NCBI GenBank assembly: GCA_039029195.1
Contig: JBCCGR010000023.1
Location: forward strand, 1-64,000
Origin: JBCCGR01 sp039029195
GTDB taxonomy: Bacteria > Pseudomonadota > Alphaproteobacteria > Rhizobiales > Rhizobiaceae
Length of the DNA: 64,000 nucleotides
Direction of reading: 5' to 3'
Numbering within the stretch: the stretch's first letter is position 1; each line of letters begins with the position of its first letter. The translations under genes were made by a program, and so were the position numbers. Under the pieces are notes generated by a model, which was given only the letters and a program-made list of their open reading frames with translations, did no database searches and had not been told where the DNA came from. Positions 49,484-58,222 of the stretch are shown one piece after another.

Positions 49484-50739
49484 GCCTCACCGGCACCGCT
49501 GATGCAACATTAGCACCACGGCGTTATGATCTCGACGTGGTTGGCGAACGGCTGACCCGTTTTTTCATCGCTCTGGTGGTGTTTTTGGGTGGGTTTGTGA
49601 TCGAAGAACCGGCACCTTACGAGCTCCTGCTGCTCGTGTGCATGGTTCTGTTCATCGCGTTGGGCATGCGCCTGTCACAGGTGGCGCTGGCGCTTGCCGG
49701 ACTGTTCGCGCTCTTCAACTTCGGCGGCGTTTTGTCGATGTTACAAATGCCGGAATACAAAGAGGCGCCCCTCTATCTGGCTGTTTCGGCCTTTTTGGGC
49801 CTTTCCTCGGTCTTCTTTGTTGCTGTGGTCGAGAAAGACGCAAGCCGCCTTTCTCTTATCTTCAAGGCTTATATTGCGGCTGCGGTCATCACGGCGTTCC
49901 TTGGCGTTGTGGGCTATTTCGATCTCTTTCCCGGATCACGGGTCTTTACGCTCTATGATCGCGCCAAAGGGGCCTTTCAGGATCCCAACGTGTTTGGCCC
50001 GTTTCTCATTCTGCCAACCCTCTATCTGGTGCATCAGCTTGTTTACGGGTCTTGGCGCAGCAAGCCGACCTCATCGTTCTTGCTGTTCATTCTGTTTGCA
50101 GCGCTTTTCCTTTCCTTCTCTCGTGCAGCCTGGGGCCTGACTGTCCTTTCCGGAGCCGTGTTCTATACAATCCTCATTCTGGCCGAGCGCAGCCCGCTTC
50201 AGCGCATGCGCCTTGTGATGATCGCGATTATGGGTCTCGCGGCACTAACGGTCGCATTGTTGATTGCGCTGCAGTTCGAAGTGATTGGCGACATGTTCGA
50301 ACAACGCGCCAGAGCCGTTCAGGACTATGATGGCGGGGCCTATGGTCGGTTTGCGCGCCACGCCATCGGCTTTGAGTGGGCGCTCACCAACCCGTTTGGC
50401 ATTGGCCCGCTGGAATTTGGTCTGACCCTTGGTGCGGATCCGCACAACATCTGGGTGAAGAGCCTGATGGCCTACGGCTGGCTTGGCTTTTTCTCCTATC
50501 TGGCGATCACCATTTTTACGCTGGCCGCGCCCTTCCGGCTGCTGTTTCGCGATCGGCCCTGGCAAATCTACCTGCAGTGCGCCTATGCCACGTTCGTTGG
50601 CCACATCATCATTGCCTATGTGATCGATATCGACCACTGGCGGCATGTCTATCTGATCATCGGCCTCATCTGGGGATGTGTGGCGCTGGAGTTCCGACAC
50701 AATCGAGCGAAGAGCGGCTCAGGTCAGATATCGGCCTGA
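49480..50739 (+). CDS. O-antigen ligase/polymerase family membrane protein
   Basis: A 419-residue protein with about ten or eleven membrane helices and the Wzy_C-type segment DPNVFGPFLIL, SFSRAAWGL, and the large periplasmic loop ending with PHNIWVKSLMAYGWLGFFSYLAI. It likely polymerises the exopolysaccharide repeat units or ligates chains. The start is TTG at 49480, whose last two bases lie in the TGA of the upstream gene (TTGA), so translation is probably coupled. It overlaps the convergent GNAT gene by 16 bp. Confidence 0.88.
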   Translation: MSLTGTADATLAPRRYDLDVVGERLTRFFIALVVFLGGFVIEEPAPYELLLLVCMVLFIALGMRLSQVALALAGLFALFNFGGVLSMLQMPEYKEAPLYLAVSAFLGLSSVFFVAVVEKDASRLSLIFKAYIAAAVITAFLGVVGYFDLFPGSRVFTLYDRAKGAFQDPNVFGPFLILPTLYLVHQLVYGSWRSKPTSSFLLFILFAALFLSFSRAAWGLTVLSGAVFYTILILAERSPLQRMRLVMIAIMGLAALTVALLIALQFEVIGDMFEQRARAVQDYDGGAYGRFARHAIGFEWALTNPFGIGPLEFGLTLGADPHNIWVKSLMAYGWLGFFSYLAITIFTLAAPFRLLFRDRPWQIYLQCAYATFVGHIIIAYVIDIDHWRHVYLIIGLIWGCVALEFRHNRAKSGSGQISA

Positions 50740-51269
50740 AGCTCGTTTTCGAGCATTGAGTACACCGCCTCATCCCACCATCTGCCTTGCGCAAAGATGG
50801 CTTCCCGCGTCACGCCCTCTTTGACCATGCTGAGTTTTTCAAGCACCCGGATTGAGGCATGATTTTCCACTGCCACATTGGCATCCAACCGGTGTAACCC
50901 AACATCAATGAAGGCGAAGCGCACAAGTGCTGCGCACATTTCGGTGGCATAGCCCTTTCCGGTTTTGGTGGTATCGACACCAAAACCCAGATGGCCGATC
51001 ACGGGATGCGAGCGCGTTAGACTCACCTGCCCCACAATCTCATTTGTTTCTTTTTCGCGCACCGCGAACACAAACAGCCACCGTTCGCCATCCGGGCCTT
51101 TGTGATCCAGGTAGCCTTGAATGCGCTGCTTGGCATCGGCCAGTTCATCTGGCTCAACCGCCTGATGTTTCCATTGGTCCGGCTTGGACTGATAGGTCTG
51201 GATGTCCGGCGCGTCGGACATCTGCAATTCGCGGAGGATGAGGCGTTGCGTGGTCAGTTCCGGCAGCAT
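50724..51269 (-). CDS. GNAT-family N-acetyltransferase, RimJ/RimL type
   Basis: A 181-residue GNAT enzyme. Seen: TTQRLILRELQMSDAPDI, VGQVSLTRSHPVIGHLGFGVDTTKTGKGYATEMCAALVRFAF (acetyl-CoA binding, with R/Q-x-x-G-x-G/A as KTGKGYATE), GLHRLDANVAVENHASIRVLEKLSMVKEGVTRE. It acetylates a protein N-terminus or a small amine; the substrate is unknown. Start ATG at 51269. Its 3' end lies inside the ligase/polymerase gene. Confidence 0.88.
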   Translation of the reverse strand: MLPELTTQRLILRELQMSDAPDIQTYQSKPDQWKHQAVEPDELADAKQRIQGYLDHKGPDGERWLFVFAVREKETNEIVGQVSLTRSHPVIGHLGFGVDTTKTGKGYATEMCAALVRFAFIDVGLHRLDANVAVENHASIRVLEKLSMVKEGVTREAIFAQGRWWDEAVYSMLENELQADI

Positions 51270-51388
51270 GGGCGATGCTCCTTTGTCGAGGGCCGCCCAG
51301 AATGGCCGAATTTGGGGTGGGTGTAAAACGACCCAGCAGATTTGGGTGTAGTTGTATTTTTTGGGACTGCAGCTTTAATCTGCATTGC

Positions 51389-51676
51389 ATGGCCTACTAC
51401 GTCTATATGCTGGCAAGCCGAAAGGGTGGCACCATTTACACAGGTGTCACCAACGATCTTGAGGGGCGGGTTTTTGATCATCGCGAAGGCCGCGGATCAA
51501 AATTCACATCCAAATATCAAGTAAAGCGCCTTGTCTGGTATGAAGAACATTCAGATGTGGGCATGGCCATTCGCCGCGAAAAAAACATCAAGAAATACTA
51601 TCGGAAATGGAAAATTGATCTGATCGAGGAAATGAACCCCGATTGGTTTGACCTTTACCGAACGCTGAATTGGTAG
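51389..51676 (+). CDS. GIY-YIG nuclease domain protein, UPF0213-like
   Basis: A 95-residue single-domain GIY-YIG protein. Seen: YYVYMLASRKGGTIYTGVTNDLEGRVFDHREGRGSKFTSKYQVKRLVWYEEHSDVGMAIRREKNIKKYYRKWKIDLIE. Tyr, Arg and Glu positions of the fold are present, so weak endonuclease activity is possible; the role of this widespread small family is unclear. Start ATG at 51389; the frame upstream is not conserved. Confidence 0.9.
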   Translation: MAYYVYMLASRKGGTIYTGVTNDLEGRVFDHREGRGSKFTSKYQVKRLVWYEEHSDVGMAIRREKNIKKYYRKWKIDLIEEMNPDWFDLYRTLNW

Positions 51677-51691
51677 TGCGCCGAACGTTCA

Positions 51692-51748
51692 CGGGGTGGG
51701 TCCCCGGGTCTCATTTTCGCTGTCGCTCAAATGGCCCAAGGATGACAT
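51692..51748 (+). repeat. Repeat family A copy 3
   Basis: CCCCGGGTCTCATTTTCGC ... CTCAAATGGCCCAAGGATGACAT aligns with copy 1. It faces copy 4 in inverted orientation about 46 bp away. Confidence 0.7.
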
Positions 51749-51794
51749 GAAGCCAACCAACTGAACTTACAATGCAGGCTCAATCTCTCCACTT

Positions 51795-51859
51795 TGTCAT
51801 CCTCGGACCGATTGAACCGCAACAGCGGTGAGATCGTGATCCGGGAACCTATTCCGTGA
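51795..51859 (-). repeat. Repeat family A copy 4 (inverted to copy 3)
   Basis: Its complement reads TTCACGGAATAGGTTCCCGG ATCACG ... CGGTCCGAGGATGAC, matching the family A pattern more loosely. Copies 3 and 4 together form a foldback pair that fills the 284-bp gap between the GIY-YIG gene and gabD. Confidence 0.6.
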
Positions 51860-51960
51860 AGGCGAAGCTCGGTCACACTTTCGCAGTGAACGAACCCCAG
51901 TCTCGCACCACAGTTTCGCTTTCGTGGCCCAAGACTGAAGTCCTTTGATGCGAGCCGCCC

Positions 51961-53418
51961 CTACATCCCCAGGCCGCCGATGCAGACATATTTGGTGTCT
52001 AGATATTCGCCAATGCCCTGAGCGCCGCCTTCCGTGCCGAGACCGGACTCCTTCATCCCGCCAAACGGGGCTTCCGGTGTGGTGATGATGCCTTCGTTCA
52101 CGCCGACCAGACCATATTTCAGGCCTTCCATCACCCGATAGGTGCGGCCAAGGTCCTGGGTGTAGAAATAGCAGGCGAGCCCGTATTCGGTGCTGTTGGC
52201 AAGCCGAACGGCATCCTCTTCCTTGGTGAACTTGAAGATCGGTGACACGGGACCGAAAATTTCTTCCTTGGAGACCCGCATTTTGACTTTGGCATTGGCA
52301 ATGACGGTCGGCTTGTAAAACGTGCCGCCCAGTTCGTGGCGTTCGCCACCGGTGGTGATCTTGCCACCCTTCTTCACCGCGTCGGCCACCAGTTCTTCAA
52401 CCTTGGCAACGGCAGCGTCGTCGATCAACGGTCCCTGATCATTGCCACCATCTAGGCTTGGTCCGACTTTGAGATTTTCTGCCGCCTCAGTCAGCTTTTC
52501 CACAAACTGGTTGTAGACTTTTGACTGAACGTAGAAACGGTTTGTGCAAACACAGGTCTGTCCGGAATTGCGGTATTTGGCGGCAATCGCACCCTCGACC
52601 GCGCGGTCAATATCCGCATCATTGAAGACGATGAAAGGCGCGTTGCCACCCAATTCCATGGAGACTTTTTTCACAGTAGAAGCAGACTGTTTGATGAGAA
52701 TCTTGCCGACCTCCGTGGAGCCGGTAAAAGTCACCTTCTGAACCATCGGATTGCGGGTGAGTTCTCCACCGATTTCGCTGGCTGAGCCCGTCACAACGTT
52801 GATGACACCAGGCGGCACACCGGCTTCTTCTGCCAAAACACCCCAGGCAAGTGCAGAGAACGGCGTCTGTGATGCTGGCTTCACAACGCTGGTGCAGCCA
52901 GCCGCAAGGGCGGGACCAATTTTGCGCGCAAGCATAGAGGACGGGAAGTTCCACGGTGTGATCGCTGCCACCACACCAACAGGCTCCTTGGTGACCAGAA
53001 TGCGCCGATCGGCCCAAGGTGAAGGCACAACGTCGCCATAGACGCGACGTCCTTCCTCAGCGAACCAGAGTATATAGTTTGCACCAATGGTGATCTCACC
53101 CTTGGCTTCGGCAAGCGGCTTGCCCTGCTCCATGCTCAGCAGCTCGGCCAGCGCGTCCACATTGTCGAGCATCGCCTGATACATGTTGCGGAGCATAGCA
53201 GCGCGCTCATTCGCGGTGGTTTTGCTGAACGTTGCAAATGCCTCATGTGCCGCCTCAATGGCACGACGGGTCTCAGCCTTGCCCGATTTCGGCACTTTGG
53301 CAAATTCCAGCGACGTGGCTGGGTTGGTGACAGAAAGGGTTTCACCAGAATCAGCTTGCACCCATTCTCCGCCAATCAGGTTCGCTTCTTTCATATAGTG
53401 CTGTGTCTTGGCGAGCAT
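51961..53418 (-). CDS. gabD: NAD(P)-dependent succinate-semialdehyde dehydrogenase
   Basis: A 485-residue aldehyde dehydrogenase. Seen: NLIGGEWVQADSGETLSVTNPAT, TPWNFPSSMLARKIGPALAAGC, KPASQTPFSALA, FTGSTEVGKIL, the catalytic Glu in MELGGNAPFIVF, the catalytic Cys in NSGQTCVCTNRFYVQ, and EIFGPVSPIFKF. The pattern fits GabD, oxidising succinic semialdehyde to succinate in GABA degradation. The ATG at 53418 has GAGGAG upstream. It stands alone; no gabT is adjacent. Confidence 0.92.
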   Translation of the reverse strand: MLAKTQHYMKEANLIGGEWVQADSGETLSVTNPATSLEFAKVPKSGKAETRRAIEAAHEAFATFSKTTANERAAMLRNMYQAMLDNVDALAELLSMEQGKPLAEAKGEITIGANYILWFAEEGRRVYGDVVPSPWADRRILVTKEPVGVVAAITPWNFPSSMLARKIGPALAAGCTSVVKPASQTPFSALAWGVLAEEAGVPPGVINVVTGSASEIGGELTRNPMVQKVTFTGSTEVGKILIKQSASTVKKVSMELGGNAPFIVFNDADIDRAVEGAIAAKYRNSGQTCVCTNRFYVQSKVYNQFVEKLTEAAENLKVGPSLDGGNDQGPLIDDAAVAKVEELVADAVKKGGKITTGGERHELGGTFYKPTVIANAKVKMRVSKEEIFGPVSPIFKFTKEEDAVRLANSTEYGLACYFYTQDLGRTYRVMEGLKYGLVGVNEGIITTPEAPFGGMKESGLGTEGGAQGIGEYLDTKYVCIGGLGM

Positions 53419-53668
53419 GGGCCGCTCCTCGTCTCATTCTTTGTTGGGTTGGGTTCCGGCGGGTTTGGCCGGTGTTTCCTTTGTGAACCTTATTTTGCCG
53501 CTCAATTCAAACGAATTTGGTGTGCGATGGCTCAAATTCGGCGACAAATCACCGCTGATCATCACAGATGTCTTGCGAAACGGAATTCCCTCGACCAATT
53601 AGGGCTTTCCATTCGTTGCTCTTTTTTTGTAGTTTCCGCCCAAATTCGGAACACCCAAGGATTCCCAC

Positions 53669-53947
53669 GTGTCATCCACATTCGACAAGGTCGCCGACAT
53701 CATTGCTGAAACCAGCGAAATTCCGCGCGACGATATCACGCCTGACAGCCACACGATCGACGATCTGGGCATCGACAGCCTCGATTTTCTCGACATTGTT
53801 TTTGCGGTCGACAAAGAGTTCGGCATCAAGATCCCGCTTGAAGCCTGGACCCAGGAAGTCAATGACGGCAAGGTTTCCACGGAAGAGTATTTCGTGATGA
53901 AAAACCTTGTTGAAAAAATCGACAAGCTGATCGCCGACAAAGGCTAG
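53669..53947 (+). CDS. acpXL: Acyl carrier protein AcpXL
   Basis: A 92-residue acyl carrier protein specialised for very-long-chain fatty acids (such as 27-hydroxyoctacosanoate) of Hyphomicrobiales lipid A. Phosphopantetheine Ser37 is in DLGIDSLDFLDIVF, and the C-terminal half is longer than AcpP (YFVMKNLVEKIDKLIADKG). The start is GTG at 53669 with AAGGA upstream. It heads the conserved run acpXL-fabZ-fabF2-fabF1-adh-lpxXL. The 250-bp region before it is AT-richer than its surroundings and likely holds the operon promoter. Confidence 0.96.
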   Translation: MSSTFDKVADIIAETSEIPRDDITPDSHTIDDLGIDSLDFLDIVFAVDKEFGIKIPLEAWTQEVNDGKVSTEEYFVMKNLVEKIDKLIADKG

Positions 53948-53977
53948 CGCTGTCGCGCAATTCGGGTCTGACCCCTC

Positions 53978-54445
53978 ATGCAGCTTGAATATTTCCAGAT
54001 GATCGACCGCATCGAAGACCTTGATGCGGACTGCTCACGGTTGGTGGCGCACTCACAGGTGCCGCTGGAAAGCCCTGTGTTTGAAGGGCATTTCCCTAGC
54101 CATCCGCTGATGCCGGGTGTCCTGCTCATCGAAACCATGGCGCAGGCCTCCGGGTTTCTGGTGCTCGCCAACAACCGGTTTTCCCAGATGCCGTTTTTGG
54201 CGGGCGTTAAAGAGGGCAAACTGCGCACTTTCGTCGAACCGGAAACACCACTTGAGGTGACAGCCGAGATGGAACATGACGGTTCAGGCTTCGCCATGAC
54301 CCGCGCCAGCATCCGCTCAAACGGCAAGAAAATCTGCGACAGCAAGCTGACATTCAAAACGATGCCGTTCCCGCAGGACGGCTTTACCGAAATGATGAAA
54401 AAGCGTGCGTCAGAGCTTGGAATGCCAGCCGAACGGATGCAATAA
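53978..54445 (+). CDS. fabZXL: 3-hydroxyacyl-ACP dehydratase of the AcpXL pathway
   Basis: A 155-residue FabZ-like hotdog enzyme. Seen: the active-site His and helix in FEGHFPSHPLMPGVLLIETMAQASGFLV with the Glu in LIET, FLAGVKEGKLRTFVEPE, and a slightly longer C-terminal tail than FabZ. It dehydrates 3-hydroxyacyl-AcpXL during elongation to the very-long chain. It follows acpXL by 30 bp and precedes fabF2 by 33 bp. Confidence 0.93.
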   Translation: MQLEYFQMIDRIEDLDADCSRLVAHSQVPLESPVFEGHFPSHPLMPGVLLIETMAQASGFLVLANNRFSQMPFLAGVKEGKLRTFVEPETPLEVTAEMEHDGSGFAMTRASIRSNGKKICDSKLTFKTMPFPQDGFTEMMKKRASELGMPAERMQ

Positions 54446-54478
54446 GGAGCCGTTGAGGCTTCAGGATTTCAAAAACCA

Positions 54479-55681
54479 ATGAATGATCCGTCTTCCGGTT
54501 CTTCGAACCAGCCGCGTGATGTGTGGATCACCGGTATCGGTTTGCTGTCCTCGTTTGGAGAAGGCGGCGATGCGCACTGGCAAAGACTGACCAGCGACCC
54601 CTCGCCCGTCATCGATACAGAGCGTTTTGCACCTTATCCCGTGCACCCGTTGGCGGAGCCTGACTGGTCGGGCCAGATTTCGCGTCGCGATATGCGCCAG
54701 ATGGAGCCATGGCAGCAGATCGGCACATATACGGCCGGACTGGCACTGGATGATGCGGGCCTCAAGGACGATCTGGAAGCCTGTGGTGAGCTCGACATGA
54801 TCATCGCCGCCGGTGGTGGCGAGCGTGACATTGAAACCGATTCCGCCATTCTGGAAGACGGTCTGACATCCAACGACCGTGATGCGTTGCTCACCGAGCG
54901 CCTGTCGAATGATTTGCGGCCAACTTTGTTCCTGGCGCAGCTTTCCAATCTGCTCGCGGGCAACATTTCCATCGTTCATAAGGTCACGGGATCGTCCCGC
55001 ACCTTTATGGGCGAGGAAGGCGCCGGCATTTCCGCCGTGCAGACCGCGGCAGCGCGCATTCGCTCCGGCCAGTCTGAGCGTGTTCTTGTGGGCGGCGCGT
55101 TGAACGCAGAGCGCAAGGATGTGCTGTTGGCGTTCGAACTAGACCATCAACTTCTTCAGGGCGAACATCGCGAGGTTTGGAACCGACAGTCTGCCGGAGA
55201 CGGCATGGTGGCGGGCTCCGTCGGTGCGTTTCTTGTGCTTGAATCACCGCAGAGCGCCACGGCTCGCGGTCAGAAGCCCTACGCCAAAATCAGTCCGGTA
55301 CTGGCAGATCACGGTCGCCGGAGGACAGATCAGACCAATGCGCGCATTGAAAAGCTGATTGATGCATCTGGCACGCAAGATGGAACACCAGTTCTCTCCG
55401 GCGCATCCGGTGCTCGCGATATCACCGCGATGGAACGGGATCTTCTGACGAACAAACTTCCCAACAGCCCGGTTCGAGGTTTTGGAACAAGTTTCGGCCA
55501 TTGCTTTGAAACCCAGTTCCCTCTGGGTGTTGCCCTGGCTGCTTTGGCGGTCTCGAAGGGACAGGCCTATCCGGCGTTTGGCGCGTCAGAGAGCGGCGAC
55601 GCCGGTTCGGCAGACAAAATGCTGGTCACGACAATTGGCCACTGGCGGGCTGAGGGCCTTGCCAGCGTTGAGAAGGTATAA
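54479..55681 (+). CDS. fabF2XL: Beta-ketoacyl synthase paralogue of the AcpXL pathway lacking catalytic residues
   Basis: A 400-residue thiolase-fold protein of the KAS II family. Recognisable structure includes DVWITGIGLLSSFG at the start, GQSERVLVGGALNAE, and RGFGTSFGHCFETQFPLG near the end. Where FabF has TACTSG the sequence reads EEGAG (near residue 181), with no Cys, and the first active-site His segment (HGTST) is replaced by SGASGARD; only a His in SFGHCFE remains. It therefore resembles a chain-length-factor (KS-beta-like) subunit rather than an active synthase, and probably pairs with FabF1XL encoded 5 bp downstream. Confidence 0.9.
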   Translation: MNDPSSGSSNQPRDVWITGIGLLSSFGEGGDAHWQRLTSDPSPVIDTERFAPYPVHPLAEPDWSGQISRRDMRQMEPWQQIGTYTAGLALDDAGLKDDLEACGELDMIIAAGGGERDIETDSAILEDGLTSNDRDALLTERLSNDLRPTLFLAQLSNLLAGNISIVHKVTGSSRTFMGEEGAGISAVQTAAARIRSGQSERVLVGGALNAERKDVLLAFELDHQLLQGEHREVWNRQSAGDGMVAGSVGAFLVLESPQSATARGQKPYAKISPVLADHGRRRTDQTNARIEKLIDASGTQDGTPVLSGASGARDITAMERDLLTNKLPNSPVRGFGTSFGHCFETQFPLGVALAALAVSKGQAYPAFGASESGDAGSADKMLVTTIGHWRAEGLASVEKV

Positions 55682-55686
55682 CGGCG

Positions 55687-56961
55687 ATGAGCAACGAATT
55701 TCTCGATCATCTTGGTCGCCCGGTTGTTGCCGTTACCGGTCTTGGCATCGTTTCCTCTCTGGGACGCGGCAAGGCAGAAAACTGGAAAGCACTAACAAGC
55801 GGTACATCCGGCATTCACGACATCAACCGCTTTCCCACCGAGGGTTTGAAAACCACCATCGCTGGTACGGTCGATTTCATGGACATTGATCCCATGAATG
55901 CCCCGGCGCTGTCATTTGCGTTGGCTGAAAGCGCCGGTGAAGAGGCGATTTCGCAGGCGGGGCTGGATGTGAAAAATTTCGGCGGGCCGCTGTTTCTTGC
56001 CGCCCCGCCGGTGGAGCTTGAATGGCAGCACAAGTTCGACATGTGCCGCGATCATCTCGATCTCAGCACCACCGGATATGAACGCCTTCTTGAAATCGCG
56101 CGGGCCAACGCAGACAAAAGCCTCTATGAAATCAGCATGTTCGGAACCACCGCAGACCGCCTTTCCGAGCGTTTCGGCACCACGGGCCTGCCGATTTCCC
56201 TTTCCACAGCCTGCGCCTCCGGTGCGACGGCAATCCAGATGGGTGTGGAAGCCATCCGGCGTGGCGAGGCCAATCTGGCGCTGTGCTCGGGTACGGATGG
56301 CTCGGTGCATATTGAATCGCTGATCCGCTTTTCGCTCCTTTCCGCGCTCACCACCCAGAACGACCCTGCCGGCGGAGCCTCGAAACCATTTTCCAAGGAT
56401 CGCGACGGCTTCGTCATGGCGGAAGGCGCCGGCACCCTGGTGCTTGAGTCACTCGAACATGCTGTCAACCGCGGCGCCGAGGTTCTGGGCATTGTCAAAG
56501 GCTGTGGCGAGAAGGCCGATCACTTCCACCGCACCCGCTCGTCACCGGACGGTTCACCGGTGATCGCGGCAGTGGAACGCGGCCTTGCGGATGCAGGCGT
56601 CGGTCTCGACGGCATCGATTATATCAATGCCCACGGTACATCGACGCCTGAGAACGACCGTATGGAATACAATTCGCTCAAGGACGTGTTTGGCGAACGC
56701 ATTCACAAGATTCCGATCTCATCCAACAAATCCATGATTGGTCATGCGCTCACTGCCGCTGGTGCGCTTGAAGCCGTTTTCTCGCTTCTGACCATTCGCG
56801 AAGGTCTGATCCCGCCAACGATCAACCACAACAATCCGGACCCGGACATTCATCTCGATGTGGTGCCAAACACGGCGCGCGAGGCGAAGGTGAGCGCTGT
56901 GTTGTCAAATTCCTTTGGATTTGGTGGACAGAATGCCTGTCTGGTGTTCGCAGAGGCATAA
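55687..56961 (+). CDS. fabF1XL: Beta-ketoacyl-ACP synthase of the AcpXL pathway
   Basis: A 424-residue FabF-like condensing enzyme with an intact Cys-His-His triad: C176 in LSTACASGATAIQ, H316 in NAHGTSTPEND, and H353 in SNKSMIGHALTAAGALE (K348 nearby). It adds two-carbon units to acyl-AcpXL to build the C26-C28 chain. It starts 5 bp after fabF2XL; GAGAAGG at the end of that gene serves as its Shine-Dalgarno, so expression is coupled. Ends with NSFGFGGQNACLVF. Confidence 0.95.
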   Translation: MSNEFLDHLGRPVVAVTGLGIVSSLGRGKAENWKALTSGTSGIHDINRFPTEGLKTTIAGTVDFMDIDPMNAPALSFALAESAGEEAISQAGLDVKNFGGPLFLAAPPVELEWQHKFDMCRDHLDLSTTGYERLLEIARANADKSLYEISMFGTTADRLSERFGTTGLPISLSTACASGATAIQMGVEAIRRGEANLALCSGTDGSVHIESLIRFSLLSALTTQNDPAGGASKPFSKDRDGFVMAEGAGTLVLESLEHAVNRGAEVLGIVKGCGEKADHFHRTRSSPDGSPVIAAVERGLADAGVGLDGIDYINAHGTSTPENDRMEYNSLKDVFGERIHKIPISSNKSMIGHALTAAGALEAVFSLLTIREGLIPPTINHNNPDPDIHLDVVPNTAREAKVSAVLSNSFGFGGQNACLVFAEA

Positions 56962-57086
56962 ACGCCATTACAGCGCCACTGTGTGTTGCAATTGCTGAGA
57001 CACCCTGCCCCGCTTTCCTTGGCGTGTGAGAACGTTTAGACGGTTCTGGATTTTTCCATTCGCCCATCCCAATACAAAGGATGCCC

Positions 57087-58115
57087 ATGCGTGCGCTGCA
57101 ACTGATTACAGACCGCGAGGTCAAAACCGTCGAGATTGATGAACCGGGAGCACCGGAACCCGGTGAGGTTCAGCTTCGCATCAAAGTGGTCGCGCTCAAT
57201 CACATCGACGTCTGGGGCTGGCGCGGCATGGCCTTTGCCAAGCGCAAGCTGCCCATGACAGTAGGTGCGGAAGCCAGCGCCGAAGTCGTCGCGCTCGGCG
57301 ATGGTGTCAGCGGTTTTGTGCCAGGACAACTTGTTTCCATATTTGGTGCGAAAATCTGCGGGACCTGTCGACCAACGCGAGAGGGAATCGAGAACAAATG
57401 TGAGAATGTTGGGGGTGTGCACGGCTTCCATCTGGATGGTTTTGCGCGTGAACTGGTGAACCTGCCCGCCCGTCAGCTTGTTCCTGTGCCTCCGGGCGTT
57501 GACGAGGTGGGGGCAGCGCTCGCGCCCATCACATTCGGCACCGTGGAACATATGCTGTTCGACAATGCCGAACTGCAGTCGCACCATACAATTCTTGTGC
57601 ATGCAGGTGGGTCCGGCATTGGGTCAGCCGGGATTCAACTTGCGAAATCAATTGGCTGCAACGTCATCACCACAGTTGGCAGCGACGACAAGATCGAGCG
57701 CTGCAAGGAGCTCGGTGCGGATCACGTGATCAACTACCGGGAAGACCGGTTCGAAGGAGTGGTCCGTAAAATCACCCGAAAGAAGGGCGTGGATGTGGTG
57801 TTCGAACATGTGGGCAAGGACACATGGGAAGGTTCCATGTTTTCCCTGAAACGAGGTGGTGTGCTCGTCACCTGCGGTTCCACCAGCGGCGTTTCAGCAC
57901 CAACCAATCTCATGATGCTGTTCCAACAGCAATTGCGGCTTATTGGTTCATTTGGTTGCCGAAAACAGAATATGGCGGATGTGATGGATCGCATGGCGCG
58001 TGGCATGGCCAAACCCGTCATCGACACCGAAATTGAGTTCGGCGACATCGCAACAGCGCTTGAGCGGATGGAGGGTCGCAAGGTCTTCGGCAAGATCATC
58101 ATGCGCATGGATTAG
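57087..58115 (+). CDS. adh2XL: Zinc-type alcohol dehydrogenase/quinone oxidoreductase of the AcpXL cluster
   Basis: A 342-residue medium-chain dehydrogenase/reductase. Seen: N-terminal GroES-like half with VVALNHIDVWGWRGMAF and VGAEASAEVVALGDGV, a CGTCRPTREGIENKCEN segment that retains only some structural-zinc Cys, then the Rossmann HAGGSGIGSAGIQLAKSIGC and VTCGSTSGVSA. In this cluster it is proposed to act as an enoyl-ACP reductase for the very-long chain; that is inference from context. ATG at 57087 has AAAGG upstream; an ATG at 57081 overlaps that site. Confidence 0.92.
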   Translation: MRALQLITDREVKTVEIDEPGAPEPGEVQLRIKVVALNHIDVWGWRGMAFAKRKLPMTVGAEASAEVVALGDGVSGFVPGQLVSIFGAKICGTCRPTREGIENKCENVGGVHGFHLDGFARELVNLPARQLVPVPPGVDEVGAALAPITFGTVEHMLFDNAELQSHHTILVHAGGSGIGSAGIQLAKSIGCNVITTVGSDDKIERCKELGADHVINYREDRFEGVVRKITRKKGVDVVFEHVGKDTWEGSMFSLKRGGVLVTCGSTSGVSAPTNLMMLFQQQLRLIGSFGCRKQNMADVMDRMARGMAKPVIDTEIEFGDIATALERMEGRKVFGKIIMRMD

Positions 58116-58222
58116 GGCACAAAGCATTTTCGAAGAAAGAGATTCACTCAAATGCTCTATCCACTTGATCTCACGCATATTCTTGTCCGAAAAGTCGGGC
58201 AACTTTTCAGGAATATGCGGTA

